This document shows positions 33,085 through 41,360 of a stretch of DNA of 64,000 nt, in pieces (positions within the stretch are counted from its first letter, which is position 1; each line of letters begins with the position of its first letter). The stretch lies in the NCBI GenBank assembly GCA_900540805.1, contig UQHL01000013.1, forward strand, positions 1 to 64,000. The letters run 5' to 3'. The notes below the pieces were generated by a model. That model did no database searches and was not told where the DNA came from. It worked only from the letters and a program-made list of their open reading frames with translations. The DNA is from an uncultured Eubacteriales bacterium. Its GTDB lineage: Bacteria > Bacillota > Clostridia > Christensenellales > Borkfalkiaceae. Position numbers and translations under genes: made by a program.

Positions 33085-34104
33085 ATGGCAAATGTAAGAG
33101 TTGCGATCAACGGCTTCGGCCGTATCGGCCGTCTCGCTTTCAGACAGATGTTCGGGGCCGAAGGCTACGAAATCGTCGCGATCAACGACCTCACCAGCCC
33201 CAAAATGCTGGCGCACCTTCTGAAGTACGATTCCGCCCAGGGCAGATACGCCCTCGCCGATACGGTTTCCGCCGACGACGAAGCGGGTACGATCACCGTC
33301 AACGGCAAAACCATCAAAATTTATGCGGAGAAAGACGCCGCAAATTGCCCTTGGGGCGAACTGAAAGTAGATGTCGTGCTCGAATGCACGGGCTTCTACA
33401 CGTCCAAAGCGAAATCCGAAGCGCACATCAAAGCAGGCGCTAAGAAAGTCGTCATTTCCGCTCCCGCGGGCAACGACCTTCCCACCGTCGTTTACAGCGT
33501 AAACGAAAAGACTCTTAAAGCCGACGATACGATTATCTCCGCGGCTTCCTGCACCACCAACTGCCTTGCGCCCATGGCCAACACCCTCAACAAACTTGCG
33601 AAAATCAAGAAGGGCTATATGACCACGATCCACGCTTACACGGGCGATCAGATGGTTCTCGACGGGCCTCACCGCAAGGGCGATTTGCGCCGCGCGCGTG
33701 CCGCTGCGGTCAACGTCGTCCCCAACTCCACGGGCGCGGCGAAAGCGATCGGCCTCGTTATCCCCGAGCTTAACGGCGTCCTCGACGGCTGCGCGCAGCG
33801 CGTTCCCGTTCCCACGGGCTCCCTTACCCAGCTTATCGCGGTTTGCGAAGGCGAAGTTGATGCGGCTACCGTCAACGCGGCGATGAAAGCGGCTGCTTCC
33901 GCTTCCTTCGGCTACACCGAAGAAGAAATCGTTTCTTCCGACGTCATCGGCATCACCTACGGTTCGCTGTTCGACGCTACGCAGACGAAGTGCATGCCCA
34001 TGGGCGACGGCACCACGCTTGTGAAAGTCGTTTCCTGGTATGACAACGAAAACTCCTACACCAGCCAGATGGTCAGGACGATCAAATATTTCGCCGAGCT
34101 GTAA
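33085..34104 (+). CDS. gapA: Glyceraldehyde-3-phosphate dehydrogenase, type I
   Basis: A 339-residue NAD-dependent glycolytic enzyme. The Rossmann start is VAINGFGRIGRLAFRQ. The catalytic Cys156 is in SAASCTTNC, followed by the usual THAYTGDQ and RAAAVNVVPNSTGAAKA segments. The ATG at 33085 has GGAGG ten bases upstream; the longer frame from 33040 includes the leader. Codon use is strongly biased, with few rare codons, as expected for a highly expressed gene. Confidence 0.97.
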   Translation: MANVRVAINGFGRIGRLAFRQMFGAEGYEIVAINDLTSPKMLAHLLKYDSAQGRYALADTVSADDEAGTITVNGKTIKIYAEKDAANCPWGELKVDVVLECTGFYTSKAKSEAHIKAGAKKVVISAPAGNDLPTVVYSVNEKTLKADDTIISAASCTTNCLAPMANTLNKLAKIKKGYMTTIHAYTGDQMVLDGPHRKGDLRRARAAAVNVVPNSTGAAKAIGLVIPELNGVLDGCAQRVPVPTGSLTQLIAVCEGEVDAATVNAAMKAAASASFGYTEEEIVSSDVIGITYGSLFDATQTKCMPMGDGTTLVKVVSWYDNENSYTSQMVRTIKYFAEL

Positions 34105-34124
34105 TCGGTTGGCGGTTGACAAGA

Positions 34125-34157
34125 AAAAGGCCTCTCTCGAAAAAGAGAGGTCTTTTT
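34125..34157. terminator. Bidirectional terminator between gapA and the convergent gene
   Basis: 13-bp stem (34125-34137 with 34144-34156, one G-U) with T-rich tails on both strands. It serves gapA and the leftward small gene that ends at 34160. Confidence 0.9.
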
Positions 34158-34159
34158 GT

Positions 34160-34447
34160 TTAATCGTCGTCGGAAAATTCCGCCTGCATGCCGAACACTT
34201 CGAAGCAGAGGAGAATCCCGAAGCGCACGCCGATTTTGAAACGGTCGTTTTGTTCCGCGTCGAACAGATCCCAATGGGCGGATAAAAGTTGTTCGAGCTT
34301 TTTCTTTTTTTCGTCGTCGAGACAGCCTTTTATTTCCTTTTCCAATTCCGCGACCTTGCTTACGTACTTTTGGGCGGCGGGGGAAGCCCTTTCCAGAGAG
34401 GGAAGGAAGGATTCTTCTAAAAGTTCGTCCAATACCGAAAGTTTCAT
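34160..34447 (-). CDS. Small helical protein (DUF6809-like)
   Basis: A 95-residue, mostly helical acidic protein. Its pattern is a short N-terminal helix LSVLDELLEES, a central KKLEQLLSAHWDLFDAEQN and the tail FKIGVRFGILLCFEVF. It resembles small proteins annotated DUF6809, though this is from memory and cannot be checked here. Function is unknown. AGGAGAAA precedes the ATG. It is divergent from a small XRE regulator through a gap with palindromes covering both promoters, so it is probably regulated by that protein. Confidence 0.6.
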   Translation of the reverse strand: MKLSVLDELLEESFLPSLERASPAAQKYVSKVAELEKEIKGCLDDEKKKKLEQLLSAHWDLFDAEQNDRFKIGVRFGILLCFEVFGMQAEFSDDD

Positions 34448-34462
34448 AAATTTTTCTCCTTT

Positions 34463-34541
34463 AAGTCATTTCTGGGTTGAATATATTATAACAACCCAAT
34501 TTTGAATTGTCAAGTCATTTTTGACTTAAATATGATATAAT
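34463..34541. promoter_or_regulatory. Divergent promoters and operators between DUF6809-like gene and XRE gene
   Basis: Minus-strand promoter: TTGACA (34513-34508), 17-bp spacer, TATAAT (34490-34485). Plus-strand promoter: extended -10 TGATATAAT (34533-34541). A perfect 16-bp palindrome AAGTCA-TTTT-TGACTT (34512-34527) overlaps the minus -35 and the plus spacer. A related half-site AAGTCATTTCTGGGTT lies at 34463-34478. A palindrome TGGGTTG-N12-CAACCCA (34473-34498) covers the minus -10. Confidence 0.72.
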
Positions 34542-34550
34542 TTTAATATC

Positions 34551-34754
34551 ATGGAAAAATTCGGCGCTATCTTAAAAGAACTGAGAGAAGAAAAAAATCT
34601 TTCTCAATTACAACTGTCGCGTTTGGTGGATATCTCCCAATCTTCTATTGCAAGATACGAGCTTAATCAAGCAGAACCGCGCTTATCGGATATAAGAAAA
34701 TTGGCAATATTTTTCGGGGTTACGGCGGACTATCTTGTGGGCATGGAAGAATAA
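34551..34754 (+). CDS. Small XRE-family regulator
   Basis: A 67-residue Cro/C1-type HTH protein: LRELREEKNLSQLQLSRLV-like helices, recognition helix SQSSIARYELNQAEP and the family tail TADYLVGMEE. (The actual opening is ILKELREEKNLSQLQLS.) The -10 TATAAT ends nine bases before the ATG, so the mRNA leader should be about three bases, and no Shine-Dalgarno exists. Its gap with the divergent gene holds a 16-bp palindrome, the likely self-regulatory operator. After its TAA the same frame continues into a second XRE domain. Confidence 0.82.
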   Translation: MEKFGAILKELREEKNLSQLQLSRLVDISQSSIARYELNQAEPRLSDIRKLAIFFGVTADYLVGMEE

Positions 34755-34826
34755 ACGGACAAATTTGGGCGAATAAAACTTTCAAAATTTTCGGAAAATT
34801 TAAGGCAAGCGTTACAGGGGAGCCAT

Positions 34827-35018
34827 ATGGCGCAAAGCGAACTTGCTTTGAAATTACAGACTACGCAACAGACGGTCAGCCGATGGCTGAAGGGAATCAA
34901 CGAGCCTGACTTAGATACGTTATTGAAAATATGTTTATATCTCAATGAAACGCCTAATTCACTGTTGGGTTATGACGAAATCCCGAAGGAAATTTTCGAA
35001 GAATACAAAAACAAATAA
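34827..35018 (+). pseudogene. Second XRE domain, same frame, lacking a good start codon
   Basis: From the ATG at 34827 the frame encodes 63 residues of an XRE protein (ELALKLQTTQQTVSRWLKG, then LNETPNSLLGYDE). The first helix (KLSKFSENLRQALQGSH) lies upstream of that ATG, in frame, with no ATG, GTG or TTG between it and the TAA of the preceding XRE gene. Either a truncated HTH is made from 34827 (GGGGAG lies four bases upstream), or this is half of a former two-domain gene split by a stop codon. I favour a remnant, with translation still possible. Confidence 0.5.
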
Positions 35019-35037
35019 AAAAGTTGGCGCACGGGGC

Positions 35038-35065
35038 TTGACAAAAGTCGGCTTCGTGGTATAAT
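35038..35065 (+). promoter_or_regulatory. Strong orphan promoter
   Basis: Perfect TTGACA (35038-35043), 16-bp spacer, perfect TATAAT (35060-35065). No gene of normal size lies downstream on this strand before the converging glyQS gene. Confidence 0.8.
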
Positions 35066-35071
35066 ATCCCC

Positions 35072-35240
35072 GACGGGAAAAAACGATAGTCCCCCCGAAG
35101 CCTTGCGGCCTCGAGGGGACTACCTATATGATAAGGGGGAAAATGATGAGCTTTTTCACATAAATCTTTTGAAGAACAGCTTCATTTGATTTACAAGCAT
35201 ATTCTACTATATTTCGACAAAAAAGTAAATCATATTTTCT
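35072..35240 (+). ncRNA. Candidate small RNA with long 5' hairpin
   Basis: Predicted transcript from the orphan promoter. A 15-16-bp hairpin occupies 35087-35122 (outer stem TAGTCCCC / GGGGACTA, perfect). A second weaker inverted repeat, TGATTTAC (35187-35194) / GTAAATCA (35225-35232), is followed by T-rich sequence and may end it. A tiny frame (MMSFFT, or MIRGKMMSFFT from an upstream ATG) follows AAGGGGG inside it. I recognise no known RNA family; extent and function are guesses. Confidence 0.45.
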
Positions 35241-35293
35241 GACTTTTTCAAAAATCTTTTTTTCTTAAAATTTCTAACATTTTTTGAAAGGTT

Positions 35294-36694
35294 CTAAAAT
35301 TCGATTTTTTCTTCCACATACTTAATCGCGTCCTCGACGGAAACGCGGATCTGCTCCATGCTGTCGCGGTCGCGCACGGTAACGGTGCCGTCCTCCAGCG
35401 TCTGGAAATCCACCGTCACGCAATAGGGGGTGCCGATTTCGTCCTGACGGCGGTAGCGTTTGCCGATGGAACCCGTCAGATCGTACGTGGCCGAAAACTT
35501 TTTCCGCATCAGCGCGTAAATTTCGTCCGCCTTTTCGGACAGATTTTTTTGCAGGGGCAGAACCGCGCATTTATAGGGCGCAAGCGCGGGATGCAGGCGC
35601 AAAACCGTGCGCACGTCGTTCTTTTCGGCATCCACCACTTCCTCGTCGTAGGCGTCCGTCAGAAATGCCAGCACCACGCGGTCGGCGCCGAGAGACGGCT
35701 CGACGACGTACGGGACGTACGTTTCCCCCGTTACGGGGTCGGTGTAGCTGATGGGCTTGCCGCATTCCTTCGCGTGCTGGGACAGGTCGTAATCCGTTCG
35801 GTCGGCGACGCCCCAAAGCTCGCCCCAGCCGAAGGCGAAATTGTATTCGAAATCGGTGGTCGCCTTGGAATAGAAGCACAGCTCCTCGGGGGAATGGTCG
35901 CGCAGATGCAGGTTTTCCTCTTTCATACCGAGGGACAACAGCCAATCGCGGCAGAAGTTTTTCCAATAGGCAAACCACTCGAGGTCGGTGCCCGGCTTGC
36001 AGAAAAACTCCAGCTCCATCTGTTCGAACTCGCGGGTGCGGAAGGTGAAGTTGCCCGGGGTGATTTCGTTGCGGAAAGATTTTCCGATTTGCCCGATCCC
36101 GAAGGGAACGCGCAGGCGGGACGAACGCTGGACGTTTTGGAAATTGACGAAAATGCCCTGCGCCGTCTCGGGACGGAGATACACCGTGTTGGCGGAGTCC
36201 TCCGTGACGCCCTGGAAAGTTTTGAACATGAGGTTGAATTTCCGTATAGAAGTAAAGTCGGAGTTGCCGCAGACGGGGCAGGGGACTTTATGCTCGACGA
36301 TAAACGCCTCCAGCGCGTCGTTGTCCATGCCCTCGACGCCGACGGAAAGCTTATGCTTTTCGGCGTATTTTTCAACGAGATCGTCCGCGCGGTGGCGGGC
36401 CTTGCAGGCTTTGCAATCCATGAGGGGATCGGAGAAGCCGCCGAGGTGGCCCGACGCTTTCCAGGTGCGGGTGTTCATGAGAATGGCGCAGTCCACGCCC
36501 GTGTTGTAGGGATTTTCCTGCACAAACTTTTTCCACCACGCCTTTTTGACGTTGTTTTTCAGCTCCACGCCCAAAGGGCCGTAATCCCATGTATTGGCGA
36601 GACCGCCGTAAATTTCGCTGCCCGGAAAGATAAAGCCCCTGTTTTTGCAAAGGGAAACAAGTTTTTCCATCGTCACCGCTCTTTTTTCTGCCAT
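35294..36694 (-). CDS. glyQS: Glycyl-tRNA synthetase, alpha2 dimeric type
   Basis: A 466-residue class II aminoacyl-tRNA synthetase charging tRNA-Gly. Typical features are FIFPGSEIYGGLANTWDYGP at the N terminus, QNVQRSSRLRVPFGIGQIGK with motif 2 (SFRNEITPGNFTFRTREFEQ) and the C-terminal anticodon domain (CAVLPLQKNLSEKADEIY). This is the single-chain archaeal/eukaryal-like form, not the alpha2beta2 form. The start at 36694 has AGGAGAAGGA upstream; the in-frame extension to 36775 is rejected. No T-box leader is visible in the 120-base upstream gap. Confidence 0.95.
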   Translation of the reverse strand: MAEKRAVTMEKLVSLCKNRGFIFPGSEIYGGLANTWDYGPLGVELKNNVKKAWWKKFVQENPYNTGVDCAILMNTRTWKASGHLGGFSDPLMDCKACKARHRADDLVEKYAEKHKLSVGVEGMDNDALEAFIVEHKVPCPVCGNSDFTSIRKFNLMFKTFQGVTEDSANTVYLRPETAQGIFVNFQNVQRSSRLRVPFGIGQIGKSFRNEITPGNFTFRTREFEQMELEFFCKPGTDLEWFAYWKNFCRDWLLSLGMKEENLHLRDHSPEELCFYSKATTDFEYNFAFGWGELWGVADRTDYDLSQHAKECGKPISYTDPVTGETYVPYVVEPSLGADRVVLAFLTDAYDEEVVDAEKNDVRTVLRLHPALAPYKCAVLPLQKNLSEKADEIYALMRKKFSATYDLTGSIGKRYRRQDEIGTPYCVTVDFQTLEDGTVTVRDRDSMEQIRVSVEDAIKYVEEKIEF

Positions 36695-36815
36695 GATCCT
36701 TCTCCTGTATAAGGCCGCGTCTTGCGCTTTCGGCCCGTTTCTATTATTATACAATGTTTCGGCGCGGCAAGTCAATCGCTTGCGGCGGCGTAAAGCGGAC
36801 TTTTCGGAACTTTTT

Positions 36816-37673
36816 TCAGATTTTCAGCTTTACGAACAGAAAAGGCGCCAGCAGGGCCGCGGCGAAGATGAGGAGAAAGTATTTCAGCCATTTCAGCCAG
36901 AGATATTCCCACGGGAGCAGCGCGAAAATCCCGAATACCGCTCCCACGCAGGCGAACCCGACGAGGAGACGGAGAAGCTTCCGTTTGAGACCCTTTTTTA
37001 CTTCGAAGCGCACAAATTTGTTTTCGAGCGGGATCGCGGCGGCCGCGGCGCACATGCAGGCGGAAAGTTCCGCGAGCTGTTTGTTTGGCTCGAGGAGAAG
37101 CAGGACGAGGGAAAGGACGGCGAAGGCCGCGGCGAAAACGGTTTTTTGCTTGGGGAATTTCCGATAAACGATCTCCCAGATACACGCAAAGGCGACGCCC
37201 AGCGCCGCGCCCGCCAGCACGTCGGTGGGATAATGCACGCCGAGATACAGGCGGGAGAGCATGACGAGCAGCGTGAGGACGGGCGCGAGAATCCACGCCC
37301 AACCCTTTTTCAGACGGAAGGCGGCGGAAAAAAACAGCCCCGCGCTCATCTGCGAATGTCCGCTGGGAAAGGACATGTCGGGCTCGAGGTTCATCGTCGA
37401 AAGAAAGGGCGTGTCGATCTCCACGCGCGTCGCCGCGCCGCTCGCGTAGGGGCGGGGGCGGGCAACGACGCCCTTGAGAAAGGCGTTTGCGCTCATCGAG
37501 GAGAAGGAGACGAGAACGAGACGTTCGCCGAATTGCTTATCGACCAGCCAATAGACGACGGAAATGAGCGCCACGAGAACCAGCGTTTCGCCGAACAGGG
37601 AAAAGGCGCCCGCGAAAAAGGTGAGGGCGGGCGAGCGTAAATTTTCGAAAAACCGTAAAATCGTTTGTTCCAT
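36816..37673 (-). CDS. PAP2-family phosphatase, polytopic
   Basis: A 285-residue membrane phosphatase with the full PAP2 motif set: KGVVARPRPY, SFPSGHSQ and SRLYLGVHYPTD. Seven or more hydrophobic helices are visible, with extra helices at the C terminus. It probably acts on a lipid phosphate at the outer face. AAGG lies seven bases before the ATG, and a TATACT -10 near 37692 suggests a very short leader. It precedes glyQS on the same strand with a 120-base gap. Confidence 0.88.
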   Translation of the reverse strand: MEQTILRFFENLRSPALTFFAGAFSLFGETLVLVALISVVYWLVDKQFGERLVLVSFSSMSANAFLKGVVARPRPYASGAATRVEIDTPFLSTMNLEPDMSFPSGHSQMSAGLFFSAAFRLKKGWAWILAPVLTLLVMLSRLYLGVHYPTDVLAGAALGVAFACIWEIVYRKFPKQKTVFAAAFAVLSLVLLLLEPNKQLAELSACMCAAAAAIPLENKFVRFEVKKGLKRKLLRLLVGFACVGAVFGIFALLPWEYLWLKWLKYFLLIFAAALLAPFLFVKLKI

Positions 37674-37748
37674 AAATTACCTTATATGTAGAGTATAGCA
37701 TAAATCGCCAAAAACTGCACGCGAAAATAAAAAATTTCGGGAATTTTT

Positions 37749-37789
37749 ATGGGAGAATTATTCCCATTTTCAAAAAAATGTGATATAAT
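37749..37789 (+). promoter_or_regulatory. fhs promoter with palindrome over -35 region
   Basis: Extended -10 TGATATAAT (37781-37789) with a poor -35. A palindrome ATGGGA-N7-TCCCAT (37749-37767) covers the -35 position. A second hairpin CATAGC-GGA-GCTATG (37850-37864) lies in the leader. No known riboswitch pattern (including the THF type) was recognised. Confidence 0.5.
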
Positions 37790-37902
37790 AGGAGTGAAAA
37801 CGTGCGGGGCGCGCCGAAGCGCAGTTTTTTTCGCGCTCCGGCCAAAAAACATAGCGGAGCTATGCGGCATATAGGATAGTATAATCACCAAAGGAGAAAA
37901 CC

Positions 37903-39558
37903 ATGCTGTCGGATATCGAGATTGCGGAAAGCGCAAAGCTGAAAGACATACGGGACGTTGCGGCGCAGCTCTCTTTGACGGAGAACGAGCTGGAGCTGTA
38001 CGGCAAATACAAGGCGAAGCTCTCTTTGCCCGCGGGGCTGAAGCGCAGGGCGAAGCTTATCCTCGTGACGGCCATCAATCCCACCGCTTCGGGCGAAGGG
38101 AAAACGACCGTTTCCATCGGGCTTGCCGACGGGCTGAAGAAGCTGGGAAAAAAGGTATGCCTCGCCCTGCGGGAGCCGTCTTTGGGGCCTGTATTCGGGA
38201 TAAAGGGCGGCGCGGCGGGCGGCGGCTACGCGCAGGTGGTGCCCATGGCGGACATCAATCTGCATTTTACGGGCGATCTGCACGCGATTACGGCGGCGAA
38301 CAATCTCCTGTGCGCGTTGATGGACAATCATATTTTCCGCGGAAACGCCTTAAACATCGATACGGACAATATCTATTTCCACCGCTGTATGGACATGAAC
38401 GACCGCGAGCTGATCAACATTACGATCGGCGGCAAGGGACGGGGCGTCGAGCGGGAGGACCACTTCGATATCACGGCGGCGAGCGAGGTGATGGCGGTGC
38501 TGTGCCTGGCGACCGATCTCGCCGACCTCAAAAAGCGGCTGGGGAATATCATCGTCGGGCTGAACAAGGACGGGGAGTACGTGCGGGCAAAGGACATTCC
38601 CGGGGCGGTCGGCTCGATGGCGGTGCTGTTAAAGGACGCCATGAAGCCGAATCTGGTGCAGACCCTCGAGGGTACGCCCGCGATTATTCACGGCGGCCCG
38701 TTCGCCAATATCGCGCACGGCTGCAACAGCGTTCAGGCCACGTACGCGGCCATGAGCCTCGCCGATTACGCGGTGACGGAAGCGGGGTTCGGCGCGGATC
38801 TGGGCGCGGAAAAATTCCTCGACACCAAGTGCCGCGCGGCGGGCATCGAGCCGGACTGCGTCGTGATCGTGGCCACCGTCAAGGCCTTGAAGCTGCACGG
38901 CGGCGCCGCGAAGGAGCGGTTGTCCGAGGAGGACCTCGACGCGCTGGGAAAGGGCATGCCAAACCTCCTGAAGCATATCGAAAATATCAAAAACGTCTAT
39001 AAAAAGCCCGTCGTGGTGGCGATGAACCGCTTTGCGACGGACACGGGGGCGGAGACGGATTACGTGATTTCGGCCGTGGAAGGAAGCGGCGCGAAAGCGG
39101 TATTCACGGACGTGTTCCTCAAGGGCGGCGAGGGCGGAAAGGAGCTGGCCGAAGAGGTTGCAAAAGCGTGCGATATCCCTTCACGGCTCGAGTTTGCCTA
39201 TGAGCTGGACGCGCCCGTGGCGGAAAAAATCGAGGCCGTCGCCAAAAGGATTTACGGCGCGGACGGCGTGGATTTTTCGGACGAGGCGTCGAAAAAGATT
39301 GCCGCAATCGAGGAAAAAGGGTGCGGCAGCCTGCCCGTCATCATCGCAAAAACGCAATACTCGCTGTCGGACAACGCCGAGCTTTTGGGGCGTCCGTCGG
39401 GCTTCAGGGTAACGGTTAGAGATATCGTCTTAAAGGGCGGCGCGGGCTTTATCGTGGCGATTGCGGGAAAGATTATGCTGATGCCCGGGCTGGGCGCGCA
39501 CCCCGCCGCGGAAAAAATCGACCTGGACGGGGACGGAAACATCGTCGGCTTGTCTTAA
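37903..39558 (+). CDS. fhs: Formate-tetrahydrofolate ligase
   Basis: A 551-residue ATP-dependent enzyme joining formate to tetrahydrofolate to give 10-formyl-THF, used in one-carbon metabolism and in acetogenesis. The P-loop NPTASGEGKTTVSIGLADGL, the EPSLGPVFGIKGGAAGGGYA segment and the RDIVLKGGAGFIVAIAGKI C terminus are all typical. Length is normal. AAAGGAG precedes the ATG. No other Wood-Ljungdahl gene is in the window, so a purine/one-carbon role is as likely as acetogenesis. Confidence 0.97.
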   Translation: MLSDIEIAESAKLKDIRDVAAQLSLTENELELYGKYKAKLSLPAGLKRRAKLILVTAINPTASGEGKTTVSIGLADGLKKLGKKVCLALREPSLGPVFGIKGGAAGGGYAQVVPMADINLHFTGDLHAITAANNLLCALMDNHIFRGNALNIDTDNIYFHRCMDMNDRELINITIGGKGRGVEREDHFDITAASEVMAVLCLATDLADLKKRLGNIIVGLNKDGEYVRAKDIPGAVGSMAVLLKDAMKPNLVQTLEGTPAIIHGGPFANIAHGCNSVQATYAAMSLADYAVTEAGFGADLGAEKFLDTKCRAAGIEPDCVVIVATVKALKLHGGAAKERLSEEDLDALGKGMPNLLKHIENIKNVYKKPVVVAMNRFATDTGAETDYVISAVEGSGAKAVFTDVFLKGGEGGKELAEEVAKACDIPSRLEFAYELDAPVAEKIEAVAKRIYGADGVDFSDEASKKIAAIEEKGCGSLPVIIAKTQYSLSDNAELLGRPSGFRVTVRDIVLKGGAGFIVAIAGKIMLMPGLGAHPAAEKIDLDGDGNIVGLS

Positions 39559-39676
39559 GGCAGGGCTTCGGTTTGTTTTGAAGCGGCTTGGTCGGGAACG
39601 GAAAGAACGTCGGCTTGTCCCAAAGCTGCGGGGCAGGGCTTTAACGAAGTACAAATTTACGGAAATCGGAATACAT

Positions 39677-41311
39677 ATGGAAAAGATAGAAGCGACAAAT
39701 TTCATCGAGCAAATCATCAACGAGGATCTGGACGCGGGCAGAGTGACCGAAATTCAGACCCGTTTTCCGCCCGAACCCAACGGGTACCTGCACATCGGGC
39801 ACGTCAAAAGCATGCTGGTCAATTTCGGCACGGCGAAAAAATACGGCGGCAAATGCAATCTCTTTTTCGACGACACCAACCCGTCCAAAGAAAAGACGGA
39901 ATTCGTCGAGGCGATCCGCCGCGATATCGAATGGGTAGGGTATCAGTGGGCGAAGGAGGTGTATGCCTCCGACTTTTTCGACGTCATTTACGACTATGCG
40001 GAGAAGCTGATTGCGGAAGGCAAGGCCTTTGTCTGCGACCTGTCCCCCGAAGAGATCAGCGCGACGCGCGGCACCCTCACCGAGGCGGGAAAGGAAAGCC
40101 CGTACAGGAACCGTACGCCAGAGGAAAATCTTAAGCTCTTCCGCGAAATGCGGGAGGGGAAATATGCGGACGGGGAAAAGTGCCTGCGCGCGAAGATCGA
40201 CATGGCCTCCCCGAATATGAACCTCCGCGACCCCGTCATTTATCGTATTCTGCGCTGTACCCATCACCGCACGGGCGACAAGTGGTGCGTTTATCCCATG
40301 TACGACTACGCGCACCCCATCTGCGACTATATGCAGGGGGTGACCCATTCGCTCTGTACGCTGGAATTTGAGGATCACCGCCCCTTATACGACTGGGTGG
40401 GCGTCAATCTGGGCTTTTCGCCCAAGCCCCGCCAGATCGAGTTTGCACGGCTGGCCGTCACCAATACGGTGATGTCCAAACGTTACCTCAAAAAGCTGGT
40501 GGAGGAGGGATACGTGCACGGCTGGGACGATCCTCGCATGCCGACGATCGCGGGCCTGAGAAACCGCGGCGTTCCGCCCGAAGCCCTGCTCGATTTCTGC
40601 ACGAAGATCGGGATCGTGAAAGCAAACTCCGAATGTCAGCTCGCCTATCTCGAGGCGTGTATCCGCGACAATCTCAACGAAAACGCCGAGCGCGCCATGG
40701 CCGTCGTCGAGCCGCTGAAAATGACGATTTCCAATTACGAGGGGACGGAGGAGCTGGAAACGCCCCTGCATCCCTTGAAGAGCGAGCTGGGCACGCGCAA
40801 AGTACGGTTTGGAAAAACGGTATATATCGACCGCGCCGATTTTTCTCTGACGCCGCCGCCCAAGTATCAGCGCTTGCGGCCCGACGGGTACGTGCGGCTG
40901 AAAAACGCCTATATCGTGCATTGCGACGAGGTGGTGACGGGCGAAGACGGGGAGGTAAAGGAGCTGATCTGCTCGTATATCCCCGAAAGCCGTTCCGCGC
41001 ACGATACGAGCGGAATCAAGGTGAAGGGCACGATTCAATGGGTGGACGCCGAAACGGGCGTGGACGCGGAAATACGGCAGTATTCGTACCTCTTAAAGGA
41101 CGCGGCCTATGCGGGCCAGGATTTTTCCGAGCGCATGAATCAGGACAGCGAGCATATTTTCCGCGGCAAGGCGGAACCCTATCTCGCGGCGGCGGAGGAC
41201 GGCAGGGCGTTTCAGCTGATGCGCGTGGGGTATTATAAAAAATGCCGCGGCGAGGACGGGAAGCTCGTTTTGTCCGAAATCGTTTCACTCAAGGATAATT
41301 TCAACAAATAA
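39677..41311 (+). CDS. glnS: Glutaminyl-tRNA synthetase
   Basis: A 544-residue class I synthetase charging tRNA-Gln directly. The HIGH region is PPEPNGYLHIGHVKSM and the KMSKS-type loop is VMSKRYLKKL. The C-terminal anticodon-binding barrels are present. The ATG at 39677 is chosen because upstream in-frame sequence is low-complexity and unlike the family. The ribosome site is weak. The 118-base gap after fhs has loosely repeated GGCAGGGCTT / GGCTTG segments but no gene. Confidence 0.95.
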   Translation: MEKIEATNFIEQIINEDLDAGRVTEIQTRFPPEPNGYLHIGHVKSMLVNFGTAKKYGGKCNLFFDDTNPSKEKTEFVEAIRRDIEWVGYQWAKEVYASDFFDVIYDYAEKLIAEGKAFVCDLSPEEISATRGTLTEAGKESPYRNRTPEENLKLFREMREGKYADGEKCLRAKIDMASPNMNLRDPVIYRILRCTHHRTGDKWCVYPMYDYAHPICDYMQGVTHSLCTLEFEDHRPLYDWVGVNLGFSPKPRQIEFARLAVTNTVMSKRYLKKLVEEGYVHGWDDPRMPTIAGLRNRGVPPEALLDFCTKIGIVKANSECQLAYLEACIRDNLNENAERAMAVVEPLKMTISNYEGTEELETPLHPLKSELGTRKVRFGKTVYIDRADFSLTPPPKYQRLRPDGYVRLKNAYIVHCDEVVTGEDGEVKELICSYIPESRSAHDTSGIKVKGTIQWVDAETGVDAEIRQYSYLLKDAAYAGQDFSERMNQDSEHIFRGKAEPYLAAAEDGRAFQLMRVGYYKKCRGEDGKLVLSEIVSLKDNFNK

Positions 41312-41360
41312 CGAAAATTCGTTCGACGGCGGAGACGCGCGTCGGGGGGAGGGCAAACAT

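Noticed and set aside
36695..36815. T-box leader upstream of glyQS
   Set aside because: The gap is only about 120 bases and contains no T-box consensus or antiterminator.
37790..37902. THF riboswitch upstream of fhs
   Set aside because: The leader has short hairpins, but I could not match the conserved THF-riboswitch core.
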